DNA of 39,834 nucleotides from Elusimicrobiota bacterium (GTDB lineage Bacteria; Elusimicrobiota; Elusimicrobia; Elusimicrobiales; Elusimicrobiaceae). The DNA is taken from the NCBI GenBank assembly GCA_023398295.1, contig JAEWSL010000009.1:1-39834 (forward strand), in the 5' to 3' direction. The translations under genes were made by a program, and so were the position numbers. The notes beneath the pieces were generated by a model that was not told the origin of the DNA, ran no database searches, and was given only the letters and a program-made list of their open reading frames with translations. Shown piece by piece: positions 1-7,011 of the stretch. How positions within the stretch are numbered: position 1 is the first letter of the stretch; each line of letters starts with the position of its first letter.

Positions 1-1
1 G

Positions 2-874
2 GAGCGCGGCAAAGGCCTTGTAAAGGCCGAGCGCAACGACGGCAGTTATACGCTGGGTAAGTATTACGACGGCGGGACGGTATGCTGTTATCAGAAAACA
101 GACACGGGCTTTTGCGACAGCGTGGGGCTTGATAAGTGCGATCTGTCAAGCGAAATAACCCAAACCTGCACCAACAGCAGCTGCGTAATTTCAAACGATA
201 CGACAAGCCTTACTTGCCAAGGGGAAAGCGTCTGCCGCGATAAAACTTCCTATATAGGCGAAAACTTAAAAACTCTTGTCTGCGAGGGCAATAACTCCTG
301 CCGGAATATAAAGAACATGACAGGCGATAACATTACTTCGCTTGACTGCGACGGGGATTATTCTTGTTTTTTCCTATCTAGCTTAAGCGGAGAAAATATG
401 GAAAATATGAACTGCGAGGGCAATAATGCCTGCGGTGCCTTGAATACTCTTTTTACCGGACAAAAATTGACTACTTTGAGTTGCATCGGGAGCTTCTCTT
501 GTAATGACATGCAAAAACTGGTGGCTGAAAATTTGACTTCTCTTCAATGCGAAGGTAGTTATTCTTGCAATAATTTTAAGAGCTTTGCCGGTAACAACCT
601 AACTTCGCTTAATTGCAATGGGAATATGTCATGCAATTCCATGTCATCTTTCACTGGGGAGAATTTGCAAACTCTCAATTGTACCAATATGGTTTCCTGT
701 GGCGGTATGACATCTTTAGTGGGCAATGAAAATACTGTTATTACTGTGGATACAAACTATTATACGTATAGTTTTAATTCCGCTTATGCCGGCACAATAG
801 TCTGCCCTAACAGCGCCTGCGTTACTTCTATGAGCAGCAGTTATCCAAATGCAACGGTAAGGCTTGCAAGCTAG
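2..874 (+). CDS. Cysteine-rich 22-residue repeat protein, 5'-truncated by window edge
   Basis: The reading frame is open from the first bases of the window, so the true start lies upstream; the GTG at 122 is only an internal codon. The visible part starts with about 40 residues rich in Gly, Tyr and Cys, then about seven full copies and two partial copies of a 22-residue unit, C-x-G-x2-[SA]-C followed by a hydrophobic stretch ending in N-[LIM]-x-[ST]-L. A repeat-free tail of about 50 residues with two more Cys ends the protein. A solenoid (leucine-rich-repeat-like or beta-helix) with two Cys per turn is the natural reading, probably exported. The pre-repeat segment (TVCCYQKTDTGFC) resembles the Cys-rich ends of the pilin-like proteins nearby, so an N-terminal prepilin part is possible but unseen. 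No function is recognised. A strong hairpin terminator follows at 931. Confidence 0.8.
   Translation, partial: ERGKGLVKAERNDGSYTLGKYYDGGTVCCYQKTDTGFCDSVGLDKCDLSSEITQTCTNSSCVISNDTTSLTCQGESVCRDKTSYIGENLKTLVCEGNNSCRNIKNMTGDNITSLDCDGDYSCFFLSSLSGENMENMNCEGNNACGALNTLFTGQKLTTLSCIGSFSCNDMQKLVAENLTSLQCEGSYSCNNFKSFAGNNLTSLNCNGNMSCNSMSSFTGENLQTLNCTNMVSCGGMTSLVGNENTVITVDTNYYTYSFNSAYAGTIVCPNSACVTSMSSSYPNATVRLAS
215..745 (+). repeat. In-frame 66-bp (22-residue) coding repeats
   Basis: Units begin at about 215, 281, 347, 413, 482, 548, 614 and 680. All are 66 bp except the unit at 413, which is 69 bp; the last unit is degenerate. Each unit keeps the Cys pair C-x5-C and the ending N-[LIM]-x-[ST]-L. The units differ at nucleotide level, so the array is old or under diversifying change rather than a recent expansion. 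Confidence 0.85.
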
Positions 875-930
875 GTTTTGCGCATGCGCGGCAGCAGGCG
901 GCAGTGCGCTTAATATGCGCCGTCAAAATT

Positions 931-959
931 TTATGCGCCCGATTTTATCGGGCGCATAA
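931..959. terminator. Bidirectional terminator between convergent genes
   Basis: A perfect 12-bp stem, TTATGCGCCCGA (931-942) with its complement at 948-959 and a 5-nt loop. It is flanked by A/T-rich tracts on both sides. It sits between the plus-strand repeat protein (ends 874) and the minus-strand pilin gene (ends 991), so it can serve both. Confidence 0.75.
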
Positions 960-990
960 TTTGTGCCGTCAAAAGTATTGCGGCGCGAGA

Positions 991-1569
991 TTATTTTAAC
1001 TTATAAACACAACCGGCCCTATTACCACTTATGGGGTTCATTATTATCCCCGTGCAGTATGATAAAGCTCCGCCCAAAGCTTTGCATAAACGTATGCCGC
1101 GCGCATCATTTTCAAGAGTATGGCACGTTTGGATATTGTACTCCGGAACCCCTGTAATTGTAGCTACTTCTTCACCGTAGCCGTGATAATCTTTATCGCT
1201 GCATTGCACATATGCGGGGGTGGAATGGGTCCTCGCAGGCTGCATATGGCAGTACCATTCATTATCGTATATAATGCCTGTGCCAAGATATAGTGTTACG
1301 TTAGTGCCCTTAGGAAGTTCAATATCTAAATCTGTAAGTTGACCTGTCCACGTGCCGCTTATAAGATAGTACCTCCTTTGCGCCTCTGCAATAGTTTTGA
1401 CCAAAGCCTGATAAGTTGAAAACTTTGACTTATCGCGCGCAAGCTGATATTGCGGCAAAGCAATAGCGGCCAGTATGCCGATAATTAAGACGACAATAAG
1501 CATTTCTATCAATGTAAACCCGCTTTTGATAGCGCGGGCTTTACTGCATTTATCTGATATTTTTTGCAT
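991..1569 (-). CDS. Type IV pilin-like protein (prepilin N-terminus), copy 1
   Basis: 192 residues. A 17-residue leader ends in Gly and is followed by the prepilin signature FTLIEMLIVVLIIGILAA, with Phe at +1 and Glu at +5. PilD-type peptidase would cut at G17/F18 and methylate the Phe. The hydrophobic alpha-1 helix is followed by a globular domain with several Cys in its C-terminal half, typical of minor pilins or PilE-like pilins and of pseudopilins. No pilus assembly gene is nearby, so it is an orphan pilin. The start is fixed by AAGGAG 7 nt upstream; a second, fuller Shine-Dalgarno (AAGGAGGTGAT) lies further upstream and may act as a standby site. Its leader is long and structured (see 1570-1865). 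Which structure it builds, a pilus or a secretion pseudopilus, cannot be read from the sequence. Confidence 0.9.
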   Translation of the reverse strand: MQKISDKCSKARAIKSGFTLIEMLIVVLIIGILAAIALPQYQLARDKSKFSTYQALVKTIAEAQRRYYLISGTWTGQLTDLDIELPKGTNVTLYLGTGIIYDNEWYCHMQPARTHSTPAYVQCSDKDYHGYGEEVATITGVPEYNIQTCHTLENDARGIRLCKALGGALSYCTGIIMNPISGNRAGCVYKLK

Positions 1570-1865
1570 TTTTATCTCCTTTATATCACCTCCTTATCGG
1601 TCTATGGCGGGCGGGTCTAAGCGGGTTGCAAAAAATGCCAATAAAAAAGGCGATATCATTATTGAGAGCTACGAAACACTCAAAATGACAATCGCCCGCT
1701 ACGCTCCGAAGAGCGTAACAAATATGCGACTTCATTTTTGGCTTCGTAGCTATTTTGTTAATTTCTTAACAAAACTGTGCCGTTCTCAGCGGCCCCAAAA
1801 ACAAGTCTTTACTTCTCAAATTGTAGCCTCAGCAGCGCGTTGATATTTCTTTTAACAGTATAGCA
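1570..1865 (-). promoter_or_regulatory. Extended -10 promoter and ~280-nt structured leader of pilin copy 1
   Basis: On the minus strand an extended -10, TGC-TATACT (1865-1857), predicts a transcript starting near 1850. The leader then contains three nested or successive hairpins. The first is a 9-bp stem with a GAAA loop (1774-1753). The second is a 9-bp outer stem AGCTACGAA / TTCGTAGCT (1751-1743 with 1675-1667). Inside it is a 7-bp stem TACGCTC closed by a UUCG loop (1717-1700). The C(UUCG)G and GNRA loops form only in the minus-strand transcript, which agrees with the pilin being the regulated gene. I do not recognise a known riboswitch class. Two Shine-Dalgarno-like sequences precede the start. 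Confidence 0.5.
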
Positions 1866-2027
1866 AAATTTTATAGATATAAACGATATCTCACGTTATA
1901 ACCGGTAACCGTGCCCGATATTTCACACTATAACAGATAACCGTGCAAAGTATAAAATGCAAAGTATAAAAGAGTAATGTTTATTACAGGAATATTTATT
2001 ACAGAAATATTACAGATAAGGCGATAC

Positions 2028-2064
2028 AAATTTAATTGGCATCATTTTGATGCCAATTAAATTT
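2028..2064. repeat. Perfect 17-bp-stem palindrome
   Basis: The left arm 2028-2044 is exactly complementary to 2048-2064, with a 3-nt TTT loop and core TTGGCATCA. No long T-run follows, so it is not a standard terminator. It marks the left border of the repeat-rich interval 2028-3330. It could be a transposon end, a cruciform or a processing site. Confidence 0.7.
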
Positions 2065-2120
2065 ATAATCCAGTTTAGAGAGAGAGTATACAATTACATT
2101 ATCCTATTATATTACTTACG

Positions 2121-2220
2121 GTCGTTATATCCACAAAAGCGCATAGTATTACGACTGAAATATATCAAAAAAAAGAGTATATTACGTCAGAAATCTACGC
2201 GCTTTTCTGGATATAACGAC
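2121..2220. repeat. 100-bp inverted-repeat element, copy 1
   Basis: The left arm 2121-2142 and right arm 2199-2220 are 22-nt inverted repeats with one mismatch; the core is ATATCCA-n-AAAAGCGC. The 56-bp interior includes GTATTACGACTGAAATATAT, which recurs in copy 2 at 3237-3325. It has no coding capacity. It looks like a small mobile (MITE-like) or structured RNA element. Confidence 0.7.
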
Positions 2221-2274
2221 AAGAAAGATACAAAGGTTGTAATTAGCATATCATCGTATTTTAGATTTGTCATT

Positions 2275-2614
2275 AAATCCACAAATGGAGGGTGATACTG
2301 CCGTATTTCTCTATCGTATTGTTTACTGTCATTACATCCACGAATGGATATATATTTACGATTATATTTTTCTATGCTATTGTTTACTGTCATTACATCC
2401 ACGAATGGAGGGGAATGCAGTTTATACTTTCCTATCGTATAGTTAATGATCATTACATCCACGAATGGATATATATTTACGACTATATTTTTCTATGCTA
2501 TTGTTTACTGTCATTACATCCACGAATGGATATATAACTACGACTTAAAGTATCCAAAATTGGATATATCTACGACTATAACAAGTATCCATTTGTGGAT
2601 ATAGCGAGGGAGAA
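2275..2614 (+). repeat. 60-bp unit array 1 with terminal module
   Basis: Units recur every 60 bp. Each is bounded by CATTACATCCACGAATGGA, whose centre ATCCA-cgaa-TGGAT is a short hairpin. Three unit bodies occur: type A (GGGTGATACTGCCG..., 2289), type B (GGGGAATGCAG..., 2409) and type C (TATATATTTACGA..., 2348 and 2469). The array ends in a terminal module (2527-2614) with two further palindromes, TATCCAaaatTGGATA and TATCCAtttgTGGATA. The strand given is that of the written motif. Confidence 0.8.
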
Positions 2615-2649
2615 GGATACAAGGTGTATATCGTATTATGCATTTATTA

Positions 2650-2922
2650 TTACATCCACGAATGGATATATAGTTACGACTATATTTTCCTATGGTATTG
2701 TTTACTGTCATTACATCCGCGAATGGAGGGTGATACTGCCGTATTTCTCTATCGTATTGTTTACTGTCATTACATCCGCGAATGGAGGGGAATGCAGTTT
2801 ATACTTTCCTATCGTATAGTTAATGATCATTACATCCACGAATGGATATATATTTACGACTAAAAGTATCCAAAATTGGATATATCTACAACTATAACAA
2901 GTATCCATTTGTGGATATAGCA
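2650..2922 (+). repeat. 60-bp unit array 2 with terminal module
   Basis: It uses the same three unit bodies as array 1 in the order C, A, B, with spacings of 60-61 bp. Two unit boundaries carry ATCCGCGAATGG instead of ATCCACGAATGG. It ends with the same terminal module (2843-2922) carrying the TATCCAaaatTGGATA and TATCCAtttgTGGATA palindromes. The sequence after the module (AGAAGGATTACGG) resembles that after arrays 1 and 3. Confidence 0.8.
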
Positions 2923-3019
2923 ATAAGAAGGATTACGGGGTAAACTCTTAAAAACCTTAATGACACTTAAGTCTATCAGAGTTAAATCCATTACCATTTC
3001 TTTTTATCTTTTTTATTGT

Positions 3020-3178
3020 TACATCCACAAATGGATGGGAATGCCGTTTGTACTATTCCATCGTATTGTTTGCATTCGTTACATCCACAAATGGATATAT
3101 AACTACGACTGAAAATATCCAAAATTTGATATATCTACAACTATAACAAGTATCCATTTGTGGATATATCAAGTGGAT
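3020..3178 (+). repeat. 60-bp unit array 3 with terminal module
   Basis: The shortest array: one type-B-like unit (3020-3079) with boundary ATCCACAAATGGAT, then the terminal module (3080-3170). It is more diverged from arrays 1 and 2 than they are from each other. The downstream sequence AGAAAGGCTACGGAATAAA is the counterpart of the sequence after array 2. Confidence 0.75.
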
Positions 3179-3236
3179 ATATCAAGAAGAAAGGCTACGG
3201 AATAAAATCCTAAAAATCTTAGTGGCGTAATATCTC

Positions 3237-3325
3237 TATATCCATAAAAGCGCATAGTATTACGACTGAAATATATCAAAAAAAGAGAATACCACATCAT
3301 AAAGCTATGCGCTTTTCTGGATATA
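3237..3325. repeat. 100-bp inverted-repeat element, copy 2
   Basis: Arms 3237-3257 and 3305-3325 are 21-nt inverted repeats with one mismatch. The left interior is almost identical to copy 1 at 2121-2220, in the same orientation. The two copies bracket the three 60-bp arrays. Confidence 0.7.
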
Positions 3326-3384
3326 ACATAATTAAACCTGTTATAGCCAAAGCTATAGTCAAATAGGAAAAACAAAAATTTGCG

Positions 3385-3412
3385 TTGCTACGGCAATAAA
3401 TTTTTTTATAGT
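3385..3412 (+). promoter_or_regulatory. Promoter of pilin copy 2, shared with copy 4
   Basis: TTGCTA (3385-3390) and TATAGT (3407-3412) are separated by 16 bp. The same block, GTTGCTAYGGYAAT followed by a T-run and TATA, occurs upstream of pilin copy 4 (8462-8488). Identity continues through the AGGGGA ribosome binding site, so the promoter, leader and gene start were duplicated together. Confidence 0.5.
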
Positions 3413-3443
3413 ATCTAACTATATGAAGTATTAGGGGATATAT

Positions 3444-3971
3444 ATGAAAAAAGGTTTCACTTTAATTGAGTTGCTTATTGTAGTCTTAATAATCGGAATA
3501 CTTGCGGCAATTGCTTTGCCGCAGTACCAAATGGCGACAATGAAAAGCCGCTTCAGCAATCTTATGACTTTGACGAAGGCAATTGCTTCCGCCAATGAAA
3601 GATACTATATTGCAAATGGCACTTATGCCACGATTTTTGACGCTTTGGACATTGCCTTGCCCGAAGGCGGCCAAAGCGGCCTAAGCACGGGGTACGGCTA
3701 TAATTATATAAAGTACAACTGGGGATACTGCATGCTGGCGGGCCAATATTACGCTCAATGCAGTTCCGCGGGGTTGAATAATTTACATATGACTTATTAT
3801 AGTAAAAGCCCCGCGCGCGCCGGAGAGATAATTTGCTGGGCGCTTACAAATACGACGGAAGATAAATATAATAAATTGTGCCAAAAGTTGACTGGAAACA
3901 CAACGCCGTCTTACTCTACCAATTGCGCTATTGCAACAGGGACTTCGGCCTGCACGGGATATATGTTTTAA
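3444..3971 (+). CDS. Type IV pilin-like protein, copy 2
   Basis: 175 residues. A very short leader, MKKG, is followed by FTLIELLIVVLIIGILAA (Glu at +5), then PQYQMA, the usual end of the exposed alpha-1 helix in this family. The C-terminal domain carries paired Cys residues and ends in an aromatic residue. AGGGGA lies 6 nt before the ATG. It is a close paralogue of copy 4 (8521-9051): both share FDALD, PEGGQSG, WGYCML and EDKYNKLC, and some DNA stretches are identical. It stands alone between two long gene-less stretches and is followed by a strong terminator at 4115. It likely acts in the inner membrane and periplasm as a pilus or pseudopilus subunit; the partner machinery is elsewhere. Confidence 0.93.
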   Translation: MKKGFTLIELLIVVLIIGILAAIALPQYQMATMKSRFSNLMTLTKAIASANERYYIANGTYATIFDALDIALPEGGQSGLSTGYGYNYIKYNWGYCMLAGQYYAQCSSAGLNNLHMTYYSKSPARAGEIICWALTNTTEDKYNKLCQKLTGNTTPSYSTNCAIATGTSACTGYMF

Positions 3972-4114
3972 TTTTACGGTTGCAGGCTAAAAGATGTATC
4001 ATAAAGTATGTCGCAAAAAATAGTTAATTTTATAATATTAAATATTTTGTCCGCCTTGGTAATTTGGATTCTCGTCAAACTGCTTTTATAGACGGCGCTG
4101 CCGCATATTTTGGG

Positions 4115-4139
4115 GAGGGGGGAATGCAATTCCCCCCTC
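4115..4139 (+). terminator. Terminator after pilin copy 2
   Basis: An 11-bp stem, GAGGGGGGAAT with its exact complement, and a GCA loop, followed by GTTTTA. It lies 144 bp after the pilin stop codon. Confidence 0.7.
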
Positions 4140-4205
4140 GTTTTATGAGCTCCTTACGAAACACCCCCGTAGTGAGGCGTGTTTAATTTTTTTTTATCCT
4201 TTACT

Positions 4206-4390
4206 ACGATAATTTTATAACGACAATTTCATGATAACAATTATACGACGATAACCTTATGGCGCTAATTTTAACAATGATAACTTTACGGGAATAATTT
4301 TGCGACGATAACTTTATAACGACAATTTTATGACGATAGTTTGGCGGCAATACCTTTGCGATGTTAACTTTAACGACGACAATTTCGCGG
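4206..4390. repeat. Degenerate 14-15-bp tandem repeat, ~13 units
   Basis: About 13 head-to-tail units of a motif near ACGATAACTTTATG, with lengths of 13-15 bp. Examples are ACGATAATTTTATA, ACGACAATTTCATG and ACGATAACCTTATGG. Unit length is not fixed, so a conserved coding frame is excluded. Its role is unknown. Confidence 0.7.
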
Positions 4391-5480
4391 CGTTAAACTG
4401 TCCTGCGGCGTATTCTTTGATCTAAATAAACCAAAACCCCATTGATTACCGCTAATTACCGACGGACGCAAGTATCTTTTGCATATTTACGCGCTACGGC
4501 CTTAAGCTTTTAACAGTTGAAAGTTATTGCCCGTCGTTATATAGTTTATCTTGCCCACATTAGCCGCGCCCGACGGTGCGGCAGGAATGTTATTGAAATA
4601 AAATATCTTCCGTTAGTATCTTTTGAAGCTTTCTTAGCCTTTATCCGATGACGGTTTTCTCCGCCGACCTTAATTTAGTCAGAGTTCCCCGTGTTTTATA
4701 AGATTTCCTTTTGCCTTTATCTTGTTTTGCTTTTCTCTGCGTTTTTAGTTTTTCTTTTGTTTTTTGAGTTTTACCCATTTCGCCAATTTCGTTTTGGGGG
4801 TACCCCAGGTAACCCCTTTTTCGTTTTGGAGGGGGTGGTTTTTATGCTTTTTTGGGGACGCTCCATCAATCAGCCGTTTATTTGGCTTGAAAACGCTAAA
4901 AAAACATTTGCAAAAATATTATTTCTTTTGGAATAAAAATAATTCCATAATATTAACAAAAAACGCATATGCAAAAAAATATCAAAAATCAAGTTTTTTA
5001 TTTGCAGAATTTGAGCTAATTTTGCAAAAAATTTTTGAAAAAATAATGGGGAAAATGTTTGGTAAAACTTTGATAAATATAAAAAACTATACAATTTATT
5101 AATATACAAATAAAATATACCATAAAAAGGTACTAAATAGAATAAATATAACTTTTACTATTATTATAAATAACCTATAAAATATACCCTTATAAGTTAA
5201 CATAATAAAAATTATCACAAGTAAAAAGCCACCAAGCCATCCCAGCCATATAACCAAAAATCAGCTTTTAAGCATACTCCCCCCGCTGGCTTTGTATCAT
5301 TTTTGGCTGTTTTTGATATTGTTGGCATTATTTTTATTCCAAATTATCATTATATTTTTGAAAAGAGTTGTTTTCCACAGAATAACTGAAGAATAACTGA
5401 CAGCGGGGACGATAAAGAATTTATTGGGTATGGTAAATAATAAACTTTCTGCCGCATTTTTATCTGTTATTTAGGGAACG
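4391..5480. other. AT-rich stretch without a supported gene
   Basis: About 1.1 kb. The open frames here (for example 4691-4936 and 4764-5102) overlap one another, are dominated by Phe, Lys and Leu, and have no ribosome binding site, so I do not call them. The 4900-5220 part is close to pure A/T. A GGGGGTACCCC palindrome occurs near 4797. Nothing else is recognisable. Confidence 0.5.
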
Positions 5481-5484
5481 TGAA

Positions 5485-5990
5485 ACTTGTAATTTGCCGA
5501 ACTTATGCCATGTGTTGCCATTGTCAAATGGGCAGTCTTTACGCGAGGTAAGCGCAGCGAACGCTCGCGAGCAATCTTCAATTATTTTGTTGTAGTTTCT
5601 ATCGTCTAATTGGAAAAGCGAAGCTTGTAATTTGCAATATTAGCCTATTTCGCGTATGGCGTGCAGTTGGCACACAAGTCAGAAATGGAAGATTGCTTCC
5701 GAGCGTTACTCCACGGAACGACCGTTCGTCGCCTCGCGCAAGGACGACTTTTTATTTATAAAGACAACAGCATACGCGCGTTGTTCCTGCTGTTTAACCG
5801 AAGAAGCGAAGCTTGTAATTTGCAATATTTGGCCCACCTCGTATATGCTGCGTCGTTGGCGCGCAAGATAAAAAAACCGCTGTTTAATTGCAAAAACGAA
5901 GTTTGGACATTGCCATATTTAGTTTATTTGCCAAGGGTGCGCTTAGGCCGCACAGCTAAAAGAAAACTTGACGTGCGTTTTTTTTATACA
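5485..5990 (+). repeat. Dispersed modular repeat, locus A (three units)
   Basis: Three related units of about 80-90 bp (about 5605-5680, 5789-5868 and 5880-5965). Each has a TGTTTAA-type start, then AGCGAAGCTTGTAATTTGC or a variant, and a terminal hairpin. Hairpins are GTGC-agttg-GCAC in unit 1 and GTGCG-n7-CGCAC in unit 3; unit 2 is degenerate. Related copies are at 8267-8450, 18190-18480 and 29377-29855. Open frames across the units (for example 5661-6005) follow the repeat and are not taken as genes. Confidence 0.7.
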
Positions 5991-6077
5991 TATTTTATAC
6001 AATAAAAGAGAACGGCAGGCTGCGTAAAGACAGTCGTGTTTTGTATTAGTTTACTGCTGTTTGTGTTTGGAGAGAAT

Positions 6078-6608
6078 ATGAGGGAAAACTTAATTAAAAG
6101 AAAAGTAAATAATAAGGGGTTTACGCTTATAGAAATGTTAATTGTCGTCTTAATCATCGGGATACTTGCCGCTATTGCGCTTCCGCAGTATCAGCTGGCA
6201 AGGGACAAGGCTAAATATGCCGAAATGATGGTGGCGGAGGAAGCTATTTCTTCCGCCTTAGAAAGGTACTATTTGACGTACACTTATTATCCCGAGGATA
6301 TGTCTGCTTTGGACATATCTTTTGGTAACGGCATACCCAACGGACGCAAGATAAACTTTAATTGGGGCTATTGTTCCAGGCTAGATTATATGCTTGACTG
6401 CTGGAACACCACCACCTTAAAAAATATTCATTCAAAATTCTTATCTCACTTAACGATTTATCATGGGAATGAAAATAGAAGGCTGTGCTATGCTTACGGG
6501 ACTACCAACCCGGAATCCCGCGGCGATAAACTTTGCAGAAAAGTAACCGGGAACGAAATGCACTACACAGAGGGAACTAATACTTTGCGTTCCTATTCCT
6601 TCCTATAA
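6078..6608 (+). CDS. Type IV pilin-like protein, copy 3
   Basis: 176 residues from the ATG at 6078. An upstream in-frame ATG at 6036 would add a hydrophobic stretch without a ribosome binding site, whereas TTGGAGAG lies 4-6 nt before 6078. A 14-residue basic leader ends in KG and is followed by FTLIEMLIVVLIIGILAA with Glu at +5. The alpha-1 region continues PQYQLARDK, as in copy 1, so copies 1 and 3 form one subgroup and 2 and 4 another. The globular part contains WGYCS, KLCRKVTGN and paired Cys residues. The gene lies directly after the dispersed repeat at 5485-5990 and has no obvious own terminator with a T-run. Confidence 0.92.
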   Translation: MRENLIKRKVNNKGFTLIEMLIVVLIIGILAAIALPQYQLARDKAKYAEMMVAEEAISSALERYYLTYTYYPEDMSALDISFGNGIPNGRKINFNWGYCSRLDYMLDCWNTTTLKNIHSKFLSHLTIYHGNENRRLCYAYGTTNPESRGDKLCRKVTGNEMHYTEGTNTLRSYSFL

Positions 6609-6629
6609 TAATACGCAGTTTTAGGAAAT

Positions 6630-6662
6630 AAAAAGGCGGCGCCTCTTTGCTAAGACGCCGCC
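6630..6662 (-). terminator. GC-rich hairpin with T-run on the minus strand
   Basis: Stem GGCGGCG / CGCCGCC (6635-6662). In the minus-strand transcript it is followed by TTTTTATTT. It could stop read-through of the small RNA transcribed from 6872, or, less efficiently, the pilin at 6078-6608. Confidence 0.5.
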
Positions 6663-6756
6663 GGTGCTTTGAGTGGCGGGCTATATATCCGGAGATTACG
6701 ACGCGAGCCTTTTTCGGCCCGATCTGTCCCGGCAGGGATTGTTTGTTTGCGCCCGT

Positions 6757-6872
6757 AAAAAAGCAGCCCGCCTGCTGCTTCGTTTCGGATACCCCCCGAA
6801 GGCTTCACTACAACAATTTTTTCTTTCCCCTGAAAGGACAGATAAATAAATAATCATAAGTAATTATTTATT
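6757..6872 (-). ncRNA. Candidate small RNA (~115 nt)
   Basis: The interval is bounded by a good minus-strand promoter (6907-6879) and a rho-independent terminator, AAGCAGC-aggcgg-GCTGCTT followed by a T-run (6780-6757). The transcript start is estimated at about 6872. The sequence between contains a second hairpin around TTCGG-n7-CCGAA. No known RNA family is recognised. Alternatives are a short protein: two overlapping frames of about 50 codons run through the interval and beyond the first terminator (one from an ATG near 6859, without a ribosome binding site). The promoter plus terminator architecture favours RNA. Confidence 0.45.
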
Positions 6873-6878
6873 TATAAA

Positions 6879-6907
6879 ATGATATATAAAAGATATTACT
6901 TTGTCAA
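6879..6907 (-). promoter_or_regulatory. Sigma-70-type promoter of the candidate small RNA
   Basis: TTGACA (6907-6902), a 17-bp spacer and TATCAT (6884-6879) on the minus strand. It faces away from the unknown gene at 7012-7884, which ends upstream of it on the same strand. Confidence 0.6.
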
Positions 6908-7011
6908 GTGTTTTTTTGTAAAGGCGGTTAAAAGACAGTTAAAAAAGGCCCAAAAAAGTGTGCTCTGCCGTCTATAAAACATAAAAGGCGGATTTTTTTA
7001 AGACGGGGGTT

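Noticed and set aside
2187..2923. Open frames of 70-91 residues on both strands inside the 60-bp arrays, with 20-residue repeats
   Set aside because: 60 bp is a multiple of three, so frames stay open by chance. The products are low-complexity Ile/Tyr-rich repeats without ribosome binding sites, and frames overlap on both strands.
2275..3178. CRISPR array
   Set aside because: The direct repeats are regular, but the intervening sequences are themselves repeated (three types), and no cas gene is present.
2121..3180. Replication origin or DnaA-box cluster, because ATATCCACA-like sequences are frequent
   Set aside because: No copy matches TTATCCACA exactly, the commonest form ATCCACGAA breaks the CACA core, and no dnaA, dnaN or plasmid replication gene is present.
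4691..5102. Two overlapping open frames of 81 and 112 residues
   Set aside because: Phe/Lys/Leu-dominated translation of AT-rich DNA, no ribosome binding site, no recognisable domain.
5370..5385. Single DnaA-box-like TTTTCCACA
   Set aside because: One isolated degenerate match without a cluster has no weight.
5661..6005. Open frame of 114 residues, with similar frames at 29345-29563
   Set aside because: They follow the dispersed repeat; the apparent protein similarity comes from shared DNA, and orientation and frame are not kept between copies.
6647..6853. Plus-strand open frame of 68 residues
   Set aside because: Complement of the small RNA region with its terminators; no ribosome binding site.
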